Source of the DNA: Xiphophorus maculatus | Lineage: Eukaryota > Chordata > Actinopteri > Cyprinodontiformes > Poeciliidae | NCBI RefSeq assembly: GCF_002775205.1 | Contig: NC_036456.1 | Location: 22,874,968-22,938,967 of the forward strand | DNA length: 64,000 bases | Direction of reading: 5' to 3' | Shown: positions 11,262-22,189 of the stretch, piece by piece | Layout of the letters: every line of letters starts with the position of its first letter | Numbering within the stretch: position 1 is the first letter of the stretch | Position numbers and translations under genes: made by a program | The notes under the pieces: generated by a model | Database searches by the model: none | Seen by the model: only the letters and a program-made list of their open reading frames with translations | What the model was told of the DNA's origin: nothing

Positions 11262-12825
11262 CTTTAAGTAACAGTTTTGCATCTTGTATAATGAACAACT
11301 AGACTCAAAATGTAACACAATTCAGTTTTTATCAGAGTCCAGAATAGAATAAAAACGAAGCAACAACATAATAGACAATTATCCTCAAATTTTATTATCA
11401 ATGACTTGGCTTCAAAGGAAAGAAGAAAAAAATTAATGTTAAAAATATAATATTATTTGGACATGACACATCAGCCATATGTGGATTTGGATTTACTGTT
11501 GTAAAACTAGAATCCAATAACAAATAGTTAAAATAATTTTAAAAAGCCAAGATAAAACTTTAGCTTTGTAATCACAAATTGAATATTACTTCAGAATTAG
11601 AAATCAATAAAGGACATCTTCTCTGATTAAACAGTTAAAACATATATTAAGCCTTTTCCTTTTGTTATAGTGAAGCCTTCTCATGCAGTAGCACAATAAC
11701 AATGTGACCAATAGGTGTCAGTGCCGAGCTCTTTAACATGAATCCTGTACAGCATATTGAACCAACTACAGTAAAATAATCTGCTCACAACTCATTTATT
11801 AAAGACCAGAAAAAAACTGAAACATTCAAAAAATGTATGGTGAAGCCAGATTTGTAAGCAGCTTCCACATTTTTTTCTTTTTAAATAAATGAGCCACGTC
11901 GTGGCACCTACTGATGTAGCTGTACCTTTCTGTTTAGCTTTGCAGAAAAAATTACAAACATCTGAAACTGAGTTCTCATGTGAAACACTGTTTTCCAAAA
12001 ACTAGTCCACTGTTAGTTTGGTTTGTAGGAATGTGTTGTCATATTTATACTTACTATGATCACTTTTGTTCTTGACTGATTAATTTATTTAACTTATTAG
12101 TTAGTTAAGGAAAAAAACTACTACTATATATTATTCTAAAGGAACACTGCATTGAAAACAGACCTTATCTTGTAATCTTAAAGTTTATCATATAGACATT
12201 TTGTTCTCACTTTTAAATCAGGACAAACTTAGAAAAACGAATCACAAAAGTATCTCCACAAGGCCTTTTGTCGATACGAAATATATTGTCAGACTCAGGT
12301 TCATTTATTAATGTCTTCAGAAGCAAACATTAACATACATAAATTGTGGTTACTATCACTTTAAACAAAAGGGGAAGCCCACATGATGATGTCACGGCTT
12401 TGGGAAGATCTGATAAGGTAACCAACACATTTAAGGTAATTGTATGCTGACCCACAAATGTACTTTAGGGTCACATCAAGAAAATAAATGTTTTGATGTC
12501 CAGCACAAATGGGACTGCTAGAAGATATCAGCCAAAATTTTTTTATTTTGAGTTATCAGGAAGAGAATTATGGAGCTGCAGCAGTCTGGTTCAGCCTTGG
12601 AAATGATTCACAGATGCTTGAAGGTGCCACCTTCATCAGTTCAATTATTTGCAAGTTTAGACATGAAGATACTTTTCAACATTCTAGGAGGAAGGAGCAA
12701 AAGTGGACAAAGTGCTCAGTTTCATTACTTGAGCCAAAGTGCTGATCCTACCGGTCAAATATAACTCAAATAAAGGTTAAAATAGCTCCATAAAATGATC
12801 ACCTAATGCACATACAATCTGGAGT
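11262..12825. other. Unique spacer of the inverted repeat
   Basis: About 1.56 kb between the arms with no visible internal symmetry. Several short open frames exist (for example 11792-11998 minus, 12509-12745 plus), but none has a recognisable domain or flanking splice structure. I see no gene here. Confidence 0.6.
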
Positions 12826-14999
12826 ATGTGCTTTAAAAATACATAGGTATTGAAAGTACTTACAAATTTAAATCATTTTTACATTGCATCTCACTGTAGT
12901 GAGATTATAATCTAATCCAATTATGCACATTGGCATTGCCAAAAATAAATGAGATATTCTGAAAAATGTTTTAATCATCTTCAAAGCCATTTTGACATAC
13001 AGACAAAATGAAGGTGACTATAAGTGAACAATTACTGACACTTGGACATGGAGATAAAAGATACAGCAGACTGCTTATTGATTAATAAATGATTCAAAAA
13101 GCATGCTCTGCTAAGTCAATGAGGTTTGACTTAGCAGAGGTCAAACGTCTTGTAGGACCTCTGCAATCATAGGATCTTCTGGGAAATGCTATCATCTCTG
13201 CAGACATGATGGATTTCGCCCCTAATCCTAACCTGAACCCATCATGTGGCAAAATATGTGACTCTACATTAATGCCACATATTTGGGCCCTAAAGCACAT
13301 AGAGACTGAAATCTGATGGGATGAAACATTAATAATCCACACAGATGTACGGGAAGAAGCTGAGCCAAGAAAAAGGCATTATTAGAAGTACATTAATTAA
13401 ATTTAGTTATTTAATTAATCACCAATTTAGATTGTAGAAATATGTCACAGGCTCCAGTAGTTTAGATCAGCAGAGAAAGCCTTTATGTAAAACATCGAGT
13501 CACAATGACCGTAAATGTGGGTTCATTGCTATGAAACCAAACATGACTAAGGCAAACTGAGATGAGTGAGGCTTAGTGAGCCCTAGTTCTGATACTTTAG
13601 AGAAGTCAAGAACAACAACTACTAAAATGTTGGGGTTTTTTGCAAGATACACAGATATCAGGTCAACAGTGTTGTGGCCTTTGGCATCCATGGTGTCCAC
13701 GTCCACATCTGGGTAAAAGCATTTCACAAAACAGACACAGGACCAAACAAAAGAGGAGTGTGTGCATGCGTGTTAGTTTATTAACTACTGCATGGTACCA
13801 AAGCTATTGTGCAATGTATGTGCAACATTTCTGTCTCGTTCATTACTTCCTCCTGTGAGTCAAGTAAAAATAATTCTGTTTAAGGAATTACATGCAAACT
13901 GACTGATAAAATGAGAAAAAACTCTTTTAGCCAAATTTACAAAAGACCTAATAATGCTAGACGCTTCTGTTGAACACGAGCATTTTATGATTGGAACAAA
14001 TGTTGATGCAAAATATAGAATGATGATGTTGTGAACATAACTTTATAAGCAGCAGCCATAATATAATGATAGTATTATTGCTGATATATGTAAGATTTTA
14101 AAAAAGAAAAGAATGGAGATAATCTTATTTTTCTCACTACTTTGAAATTCAGGTGGCACAGGAGCAAAAGAAAGATAAGTGGAAGCATACATATTGACAT
14201 AAAAGTAAACAATAAAAATAATAGAAACAGTGCAGCAGAAATTTTTATGTTGTTAAGAGCAGATAACACAATAAAGATAAAAAATGTGCAGCTTCATAAA
14301 ATGTAAATTAAGAAATATGTGCATAAATGTGGAGAACAAAAAAGTCTTTGTTTTGTCACATGAAAAAATATGAATAAGTTTAAGGGGCATGAACACTTTT
14401 ACAAGTTCCTGTAGAAAACAGCAGCAGATAATATGACAGGGGGCATGCAGGTTCCTCTAGTTATAAAGAAACTCTCAGCTGCTTTGTTTGCCCCCTAAGA
14501 TGAAACTACATATATATTAAATTATGTAAGAGGATCAAAATACAAGTAGCATTTCAGTTCAAGATTAGCACTAGCAGCATGCTTTTTTCCTAACAACTAT
14601 CAAAATGTGTTTTGCTGTAAGCTCCGTAGACATTGGGTCAACGGTGCTGTGGCCTTTTGTTCACATGGGATTAGTGGTCGTGTTCTGGACAAAGCTCAAG
14701 TCCATGCCTGGAAAAAGCATTTCACAAAACAAAAAGAGGATCTCACAAAAGAGAAGTACGTTTCACACCCGCTAGAGTATTGGGTAACTTTTTTGCTTAT
14801 TTAATATTTTAGCACTATTGCACAATGCATGCGAAACGTTTCTGTATTGTTCATTATCTCCTCCTTTGGGTCAAATAAAACATTTCCATTTAAGGATGTG
14901 CACTCAGGTCAAATACTCATTAGCCAAAGAGAGCAGAGAGAGAGAGAGAGAGCAAAGAGGGAAATAAGAAAATGAATCTAAGATGAACAATGATGGACA

Positions 15000-15560
15000 G
15001 TTCAAAGGGATTATGTGAACGGTAACTAAAGAGCCCAGAAAAAATGCCAAAGAAATTAAATTTGAACTTCAAGGTCAATGTACATCAGCTCCCGGTCGCA
15101 CCATCTGTCGTTGTTTGAGCCAAAGTGGACTTCATGGCAGATAACCAAGTAGGAATGCAAAACCTAAAGAAAGCAGGACTGGAATTTTCCACAATGCATA
15201 TTGACAAGCCACAAAACTTCTGGGAGAATGTCCTTTGATGAGATGAAACAAAACTTTATGATCCCATCTTCAAAATGAAGCAGACCAAGAAAAAAACTCT
15301 TTCCAATTGAGAAACATGGAGGAGTCTTGGCTATGTTCTGGGCTGCTTTGCTGCATCTTTAATCTGTTCTGGACACAATCAAATCTTAAGACTATAAAAG
15401 GCATTTTGGAGAGAAATGTTCTGCCTGGTGTCAGAACACTTGTCCTCCATCGCAATCATAGGCCTTCCAACAGGATAACGACCTAAACATGCATCTAAAA
15501 ACACCCAACATTGGCTAAAAGCAAAATATTGAATTATTCTGTAACATCTGTGGATGAACC
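15000..15560 (+). pseudogene. Decayed Tc1/mariner-like transposase, right arm
   Basis: This is the mirror copy of the remnant at 8440-9030. The plus strand reads MADNQVGMQN, then KPQNFWENVL followed by an in-frame TGA where the left arm has TGG of WSDE. It continues with KHGGVLAMFWA-like sequence and a QQDN-like stretch near 15460. The gene is dead in both arms, and the extra stop arose on this side. Confidence 0.65.
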
Positions 15561-16054
15561 GAAACATGTCACCTGGAGAAAACAAACTTCAAACCTGACA
15601 GCAGTTTGGCCCGACTACCTGTGGACCGTTACAGAAATCATTTGATTTGTATTAAGTTACACTACCATCGTTTGTTTCATTGATTTTTTTAAATGATTCT
15701 GTTGAACTGCATTTCAGAAGCAACGCCTGATTGTCGTTGGTTCATTTTTAGTACTTTTTTAATCTACCGTAACTTTAGTTGGCTTATATCCATGACTGTT
15801 GTGGGATTTTTACTCTTTCAGTGTTTCATAAATTGAGGTTACCAACAACTGTGTACATGTGCATGAATAATAATAATAACAGACTTTTTCAAGTTAGAAA
15901 AACAGGAATGTTTTCCTCATTAAGTTAGAACTAATTTAAGTTATAAATTTGCTCTCTGAGGAAGAAACAAAATACTTCATGTTCCATAAGTGATTGTTGA
16001 GTTGCTGCATTATTAGCTCAGAGTACACAGTCTGCATATGGCCGCCCCTTTAAT

Positions 16055-16065
16055 GTTTCGGTTTC
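16055..16065 (+). promoter_or_regulatory. ISRE/IRF-like element of L3
   Basis: GTTTCGGTTTC is the complement of GAAACCGAAAC and fits the ISRE core. It lies about 35 bases upstream of the L3 TATA box. It is identical in sequence and place to the L2 copy. Confidence 0.55.
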
Positions 16066-16099
16066 CTCCTTTTAGATGTGATGTTAAGATAAATGTGTC

Positions 16100-16105
16100 T
16101 ATAAA
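16100..16105 (+). promoter_or_regulatory. TATA box of L3
   Basis: TATAAA in the context GTCTATAAAAGC lies about 60 bases before a GTAAGA donor that would end an untranslated first exon. The second exon starts after TTTTTACAG near 16248. Confidence 0.7.
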
Positions 16106-16280
16106 AGCTGATTTACCGTTCCTGTATCTGACCTGAAATTTCCTGATTCAGAGCTGAAAGTAAGAAGCTGATTCTTTTCTACAAGCCCTTTTTGCTTAAC
16201 CTTCTGGTTCTTGGTTGTACTTTGATTTTGTATGTTTATTTTTACAGAAGGTGATAATTATCTATCAGAAACCTGCAGTC

Positions 16281-17537
16281 ATGAGGATCCTGACTCTGCC
16301 TTTGGTTCTCTGCGGTTTGATGCTTCTGAGCAGCATTAACGGTTTGTATTTTATCAGGAAGTGTGAGAAGCAAGAATCCTTTGAGTTGTGCAATTAAAAT
16401 GATTTGACTTAAGAAAATGAATGTCATTTTTAACATTAAAAATCTCTATCATTTATTTTTCCTGAGACTCAGAGAGTTCCTTTATCTATATTGTTGGTGC
16501 ACTTTCCATTAATGATTTAGTTACACCTAGTCGAACCTTAGCTGACCAAAAAAGCCTTTTTATATCTCAAAAATCTACAGTTACAACTTTTACGCTATAG
16601 TAGTGAATATCAGTTTGATATTTTTCGGGGCTATATTCACTGTTAGGTGAAATGGTGTAACAGATAATGTTTGTTATATTTTTTCCCACAGAGATCAATG
16701 GATTGAAAACTGCATGCCGTAATGGCTGGAATCTAATAAATGGACGCTGTTTCAAATATGTTCCAAGCCGTATGACTTGGGCTAAAGCTGAGGTATAACT
16801 GGACAATGATTCATCTTTATGAACATGAAACTGCCTTCACATTTTGCGTCCTTCTAAATAAAAAGTAGATTATTTCATTCACAATTGTTTTTCCAGTCCA
16901 CGTTTCTTTCTTTTTTCTGATTGATTGGCAGAGAAATTGCATTTCCATGGGAGGAAACCTTGCATCTGTGCACAGTTCTGAAGACTACTATGACATCCAG
17001 TCAGTCATTAGGCGTGTCACACATGAGTTGAAGCAAACATGGATCGGTGGCTCTGATGCTGCTGAGGTTAGCATTACCCAATATTACTCTATTCATCAAA
17101 ACCTACTCAACACAGATTCTAGGAGTTTATCTCATGATGCGTCTTGCAGGAAGGTAATTGGTCTTGGAGCGATGGGACGCTGATGACATTTACAAACTGG
17201 TGTCCTGGAGAACCCAACAATGGTGGTTGGCACCAGCACTGCATGCAAATGAATTACTCAGGTAAAACTGTTCTTTCTTTTAAGCAATGATTAAGTCAGT
17301 CCTGATAGATGTCAGATCAAAATGCAAAAACATAAAATAAGTAAAGATATGTTTTATCTTTATTGGTGCAAAGTTTTCCTGAATAATTCCAATCTGAATA
17401 CTGCTGTGACCTTTGAAAAGCTTCAAGTTTTTTTGGTATAAAACGCTTTTCTGTCTTTCTCACTTGCAGGAGAAAAGTGCTGGGATGATCAAGGATGTAC
17501 GGTCAAGCTACCGTCTGTCTGCGTTTCTAAAAACTGA
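16281..17537 (+). CDS. L3: secreted C-type lectin in right arm, intact
   Basis: Coding exons 16281-16341, 16692-16792, 16932-17066, 17150-17261 and 17470-17537 join in frame (phases 1,0,0,1) to 158 residues. The signal peptide is identical to L2 (MRILTLPLVLCG...). The CTLD starts at Cys29 and shows CRNGW, NGRCFKY, RMTWAKAE, RNCISM, TWIGG, GEPNN (120-124) and CWDD, ending VCVSKN. Compared with L2 the loop after EPNN reads GGWHQHCMQMNYS in place of AGRRQHCLQMNHS. The donor after the signal exon is GTTTGT, weaker than L2's GTGAGT, so splicing may be less efficient. A possible ATTAAA poly(A) signal is at 17729-17734. Transcription runs away from the palindrome centre, as for L2. Confidence 0.88.
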
Positions 17538-17963
17538 AACTGGGCTGAGCTGATGACATGAAGAAGCTTCTACATCTTTTTATTTTCTATCTATGCTGCT
17601 TGAAAGATGTAGTGGCACAGCACATCAACAGAGGAACTCTGTCTTGCTTTTCATTAGATCAGACCAAATGTATAGTAAAGTAACAGCTTTATGTACTTGA
17701 TTAAATTTTCATTCTTGTTCTTTCCCAAATTAAACAGCAGGCATTAAAATATGCTGTCTGGATGTGTTTTTGTTTGGTGTGTAAAATGTTTTATTAGTTT
17801 AAGCAGTCTGGGTTCTCAGCTGCAGCTTTACCAAGTTAACTATTTGTATTGTACCTTGTATCAATCTGGTACATTTTGAAGGTTGAGTTTAAACCTTTAC
17901 ACAAAACATGGGCCAGTTCTGTAGCTGGGGGTGGACTAAACCAATAAACTCTGTTTGAATTCT

Positions 17964-18841
17964 CTTGAAGGTGTTGAGGGGATCCGTTTTGGTGGCCTTA
18001 GGATCTCATCTCTGCTTTTTGCGGATGATGTGGTCCTACTGGCCTCATCAGGTCGTGATCTGCAGCTCTCGCTGGAGCGGTTCGCAGCCGAGTGTGAAGC
18101 GGCCGGGATGAGGATCAGTGCCTCCAAATCCGAGGCCATGGTCTTGAGCCGGAAAAGGGTAGAGTGCCTTCTCCGGGTCAAGGGGGGTGTCCTGCCCCAG
18201 GTGGAGGAGTTCAAGTATCTCGGGATCTTGTTCACGAATGAGGGAAGAAGGGAGCGGGAGATCGACAGGCGGATTGGCGCAGCGTCTGCTGTCAAGCGGG
18301 CGCTGTACCGGTCCGTCGTGGTGAAGAGAGAGCTGAGCCAAAAAGCGAAGCTCTCGATTTACCGGTCGATCTACGTTCCCACCCTCATCTATGGTCATGA
18401 GCTTTGGATCATGACCGAAAGAACGAGATCGCGGATACAAGCGGCCGAAATGGGTTTTCTCCGTAGGGTGGCTGGGCTCTCCCTTAGAGATAGGGTGAGA
18501 AGCTCAGTCATCCGGGAGGGACTCAGAGTAGAGCCGCTGCTCCTTCACATCGAGAGGAGCCAGTTGAGGTGGCTCGGGCATCTGGTCAGGATGCCTCCTG
18601 GACGCCTCCCTGGTGAGGTGTTCCGGGCACGTCCCACCGGGAGGAGGCCCCGGGGAAGACCCAGGACACGCTGGAGGGACTATGTCTCTCGGATGGCCTG
18701 GGAACGCCTCGGGATTCCCCCGGAAGAGCTAGAAGAAGTGGCTGGGGAGAGGGAAGTCTGGGCCTCCCTTCTGAAGCTGCTACCCCCGCGACCCGACCTC
18801 GGATAAGCGGAAGAAGATGGATGGATGGAGAAGAAGATGGA
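17964..18841 (+). mobile_element. 5'-truncated RTE/Rex3-like LINE, private to right arm
   Basis: The plus-strand frame from 17955 to 18806 is open through LLFADDVVLLAS to the LPPRPDLG end, followed by a GATGG tail. It starts at GGTGTTGAGGGG, so only the RT C-terminal part remains. An 8-bp duplication tgaattct flanks it at 17956-17963 and 18842-18849. The left arm near 4830 holds the empty site with a single copy, so the insertion came after the inverted duplication. The sequence is close to the copies at 1374 and 44845. Confidence 0.88.
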
Positions 18842-19081
18842 TGAATTCTTTAGTTTTACTCCTATAATTTTTACAAGAAAAGAAAGAGTTAAGGATGGGT
18901 AAAATTGGTTTGGCTGTTATAGACAAATTTTATTTGAAAAAGGGCAAAAATAACTTCTTTGTTTTTTTACTTGAAGAAATCAAAGTTAATCTTATGTAGT
19001 AGGAAGACGTGTTTTTAGCAAACACTTTCAGGGGCTTTTTATGTTCAGAGGTTTTCTGTTGGACTAAAACATTTAAACTGT

Positions 19082-19914
19082 CATGTTTGGTTCAATTTGT
19101 TTTGCCCACATGCAGAACACTACACAGGGGAGACGAAATCAGTAAAGGCAGTAATGGATCAATCTTACTTGTGGAGAAGTAAGCTCTCTGCTGAGCTTCT
19201 CTGCAGTGAAGCTCATCAGAGAGCGTCCCATAGTATAGGTGACCTACTCAGGTGAAGGGTCATCTTAGGAAATGTATAGTTCCTAAGAGCTATAAAGTTC
19301 TACTACTCCATAACACACTGCAATTGTGTTTTTTGTTTTCTTAACATGCTGCTATTTCCTTCATTGTGTTAAACATTTTGTGTTCCAAAGTCACTCAAGG
19401 TACAAAAAAACACAAAATCCAATTTGTTTCAATGCTTCAGAAACTTTATTTTGCAATAAAAAAGAGAAGAAGGTTAAGCTGTGATAAAAGCATTCTTTCC
19501 ACAACACATTCGGTTTCCTCTCTGGTCCATGACCAAAGAGAAAATCCACCTCCTGAATCTTGTCTCATCGCTCAGTTTGTAGTGTTACAGCAGAGGAAGA
19601 GAAGTGAAGAAAAGTCAGATTGGTTAGACGTCTTTGTTGGATGTTCCTTCATTTCTGAGTTTAATTCTCAGACGAATCAGTTACGGTTGTTGCATGGGCA
19701 ATAGCAATGTGCAAGCACAAAGTGGTACAATGATTTTCAAAATAAAGGCTTTCCTCTGTGTATGATTTAAGTTACTGATATTTTTTCAAAGAGATTTCAG
19801 CAATAGTTTACTAGAGTTAGGACTATTCTTGCCAGGCAGTTCTAAGTTTGAATGCTGAAAGATTTTGGGGGCCTTGTATTGCTTTTCTTGTCCTGCTTTT
19901 GCTGAACTGGGAGC
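19082..19914 (-). other. Intergenic DNA and 3' UTR of the peptide-precursor gene
   Basis: Read on the minus strand, this follows the stop codon at 19915-19917. TTTATTTTGC at about 19446 gives an AATAAA signal on the minus strand, a likely transcript end. The part below about 19360 shows nothing recognised. No CTLD exon is found here, so the gene does not continue into a lectin domain. Confidence 0.5.
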
Positions 19915-21354
19915 CTAGACTCCCTTTCTTTGAAGTGGACGCCATTTCCAATTCCATCTACGAGGTGAAAAAAATGCTCTCTTGACCACATGGCTTGGTT
20001 CTGGAGGAAATACAGGCAAGAATCTGTTAGTCATCTATTAAAACCTGAAACTCACTTTACAAGAAAACTTTCATGTTTGTTTCTTTTACAATAAAAAATT
20101 ATTCAGGTAAATAAAGACCTACCCAATGTGTCAGCATCACTTTCAGGTTCTTCTTCTTTTGCTTCTTCTAAAAGAATTGCAAATTTTGAGGTAGTTCATA
20201 TTTTTAGCTTAATTAGTTTGAAAAGATGCTATATCAATAATCAGAGTTAATTTTATTTCAACAAACCCTCTGGAGCTGCTTTGGCTCCCTCAGATTCTTC
20301 TTCTACAGCTAGAAAAAAATAAATATTAATTCATGATTAAATATATGTTTTAAGATAATAACAGAAAAACAAAATTCCTTGTTCTATTTGTCATGTTTCC
20401 TACTTCCTGTTCAACAATAAATCATAACTTATGATTAAATATATGATTTGGGACAAACTCAATCATGTTTCCTACTTCCTGTTCGGCTCTCCTTCTGGAG
20501 CAGCCTGCTCAGCCTGAGGTACTAGAGAAGATTCACGTAGTTAAAAGAAAGTCAGAAGGTCTCAGTCGTAAATTAATCCTTGCTCAACAAAGTATGTTGT
20601 GCTGTGTAAACACTTCCTGCTGGCGAGTGAAGTAGGTCAAGTAGCATTGCAGCTGGTATTTTAGCTTTCTAAGCTTAAGCGCTGAATATATTTTATTCTG
20701 CGAATTATTTAAAATCATATGCCAGAGAAAGATTTTGATTTTTCTTTATAATTTAGGATAAACCTCACCTTGGGTCGCAGTTTCCTGCTGGGAATCTGTG
20801 GAGGTTAAAAACAGTTAGTGTTTTTTTTACACTTCATTCACTCAGCTCTTCTATTTGATTTTTTGTTGAAGGATTTTTAAATGAGGGCTGTTTAAATCTG
20901 ATTCCCAGTATTGCATTGGGTTCATGGAGGCATGCTTAATTAATCAGACCTGACTACATAAAACATCCAAACGCTGCGGTTGCCATGCCGACAGTGGTTA
21001 TAAAACCACTGGCCAACAATAAAAATGTACCAAAGATATTCTATGTTGAGCTTCTGAGAACAGAAATGAGCTCAAAAGATAAAATAAATACAACATATAA
21101 ACTGATATTATTTTTGTGACATAAAGTTACTGGTATAAACATTATTAGTTCAAAAAACTTAATGTGTGGCTTAAAAACTTGCAACTATAAGACTGACTTT
21201 TATCAAGACTTCTAATGCTAATGCTAAAGCTAATAATGCTGCTTATAGGTCTAACATTTTACTTCTATATAGTTCACATCCACAGAGACTTACCAGCAGC
21301 ATAGCTCAGAGCCAGCAGGGCACAGAGAAGGATTGACACAGTCAGCAGCTTCAT
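19915..21354 (-). CDS. Candidate cationic Trp/Arg-rich peptide precursor
   Basis: Minus-strand exons 21294-21354, 20769-20795, 20267-20308, 20123-20167 and 19915-20000 all join in phase 1 to an 86-residue precursor. Exon 1 is a signal peptide (MKLLTVSILLCALLALSYAA) of the same 61-base, phase-1 form as the lectin signal exons. The middle exons encode an acidic propiece rich in Glu (EEESEGAKAAPEG, EEAKEEEPESDADTL). The last exon holds VVKR at 63-66 and a basic 20-residue end with the core RRWNWKWRPLQRKG. Signal, acidic propiece, Lys-Arg and a basic aromatic tail is the layout of many antimicrobial-peptide precursors. No cysteine or CTLD follows. The acidic exons resemble propieces of fish ladderlectin-type lectins, so it may be a lectin gene whose domain was lost and replaced. 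The exon model is by eye; another frame of the last exon is also open. Confidence 0.55.
20492..20521 (-). pseudogene. Dead propeptide exon inside the peptide-precursor gene
   Basis: On the minus strand this 30-base block follows TCTCTAG and encodes PQAEQAAPE, matching the AAPEG end of the exon at 20267-20308. It would keep phase 1 at both ends, but the donor position reads GA instead of GT. It is therefore likely skipped. It looks like a duplicated acidic exon that lost its splice donor. Confidence 0.45.
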
Positions 21355-21563
21355 GGTCTAGACAATGGTCACCTAGAAACAAAGAAATACAGTCAGTCAA
21401 AGACAATAACTTACAGTAAACCAGCAACTCTTACTCCAATAAAAATGTAAAAGCTGTTTTTACCAACGCCCAGATGGGAATTACCTTATTTCCTTTAGTT
21501 GAGCTTCAGACTGGAGCCTGGGCTTTCCTTTCTGGAAGTGATGAACAGATCCAAGACCAAATC

Positions 21564-21571
21564 TTATATAG
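21564..21571 (-). promoter_or_regulatory. TATA-like box of the peptide-precursor gene
   Basis: TTATATAG gives CTATATAA on the minus strand. It lies upstream of an untranslated exon that ends at a GTAATT donor near 21484. The ATG exon begins after TTTCTAG near 21373. Confidence 0.5.
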
Positions 21572-21984
21572 TGTTGCTGCCAGGCTCCCAAACAGGAACT
21601 AGCCCCATGCATATCATAATTAGGCATACACATGTGACAAAACAAATATATTAAATAACCAGTGTTCATTCCAGATATATCATGTTTTGTTTGTCAAGGT
21701 TGTATCAACTAACTTGAGCCTGGGCGTTGTTTCAGTTCTGTGTAATTTGTTTAGAAAGGAAACTAATTGAACCTTCTTCCACATTCCAAACAGCTGCACA
21801 AATTAATGTGAGTTTGTCCAGCATATCTTTTATGTTTTACTTTAATAATGTGCATCAGAATAATGAACACCAACATTTATACTTGTTATTTCCTCTTTTC
21901 TATCAAAGACCATTTAGACATTTTCACAACCATCAAACTCCAGTAAAGAGATGAAAAAATGAGAGAGATGTAATGTGTTTTGTT

Positions 21985-22165
21985 GTGTTAAATATCTTGT
22001 TGTGTTCCAAAGTTACTCAAGGTACAAAAACCCCCACAAAATCCAACTTGTTTCAATGCTTCAGAAACTTTATTTTGCAATAAAGAAGAGAAGAAGCATT
22101 GCAGCTGGTATTTTAGCTTTCTAAGTTTAAGCACTGAATATATTTTATTCTACAAATTCTACGAT
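21985..22165. repeat. Truncated duplicate of the peptide-precursor gene
   Basis: 21985-22095 matches the gene's 3' end region at about 19369-19472 (same GTTCCAAAGT.ACTCAAGGTAC and CTTCAGAAACTTTATTTTGC blocks). It joins directly to 22096-22160, which matches intron DNA at about 20643-20708. The exons between are missing, so this is a duplication with an internal deletion. Confidence 0.7.
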
Positions 22166-22189
22166 TCACACAGACTCAAAAAACTGGAC

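Larger units (their letters stand above)
12826..19081. repeat. Right arm of large inverted repeat
   Basis: This arm is the reverse complement of 3673-11261. It carries lectin L3, its promoter, the decayed Tc1-like transposase and the AT-rich repeats in mirror order. Compared with the left arm it lacks the CR1/L2-type LINE, the 0.94-kb outer segment and two of three 41-bp units. It gains an RTE/Rex3-like LINE at 17964-18841. Confidence 0.93.

Noticed and set aside
10662-13342. Paired 80-residue frames in the arms (10662-10904, 13094-13342)
   Set aside because: They overlap the 41-bp repeat and lack any coding signature.
10277-13727. Identical 75-residue frames in both palindrome arms (10277-10504 and 13500-13727)
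   Set aside because: Conservation comes from the duplication. There is no domain, no splice context, and many other frames are kept equally.
19676-19730. Minus-strand cysteine-rich end reading HCYCPCNNRN then stop
   Set aside because: No acceptor gives it a frame with the peptide gene, and an in-frame stop lies close upstream.
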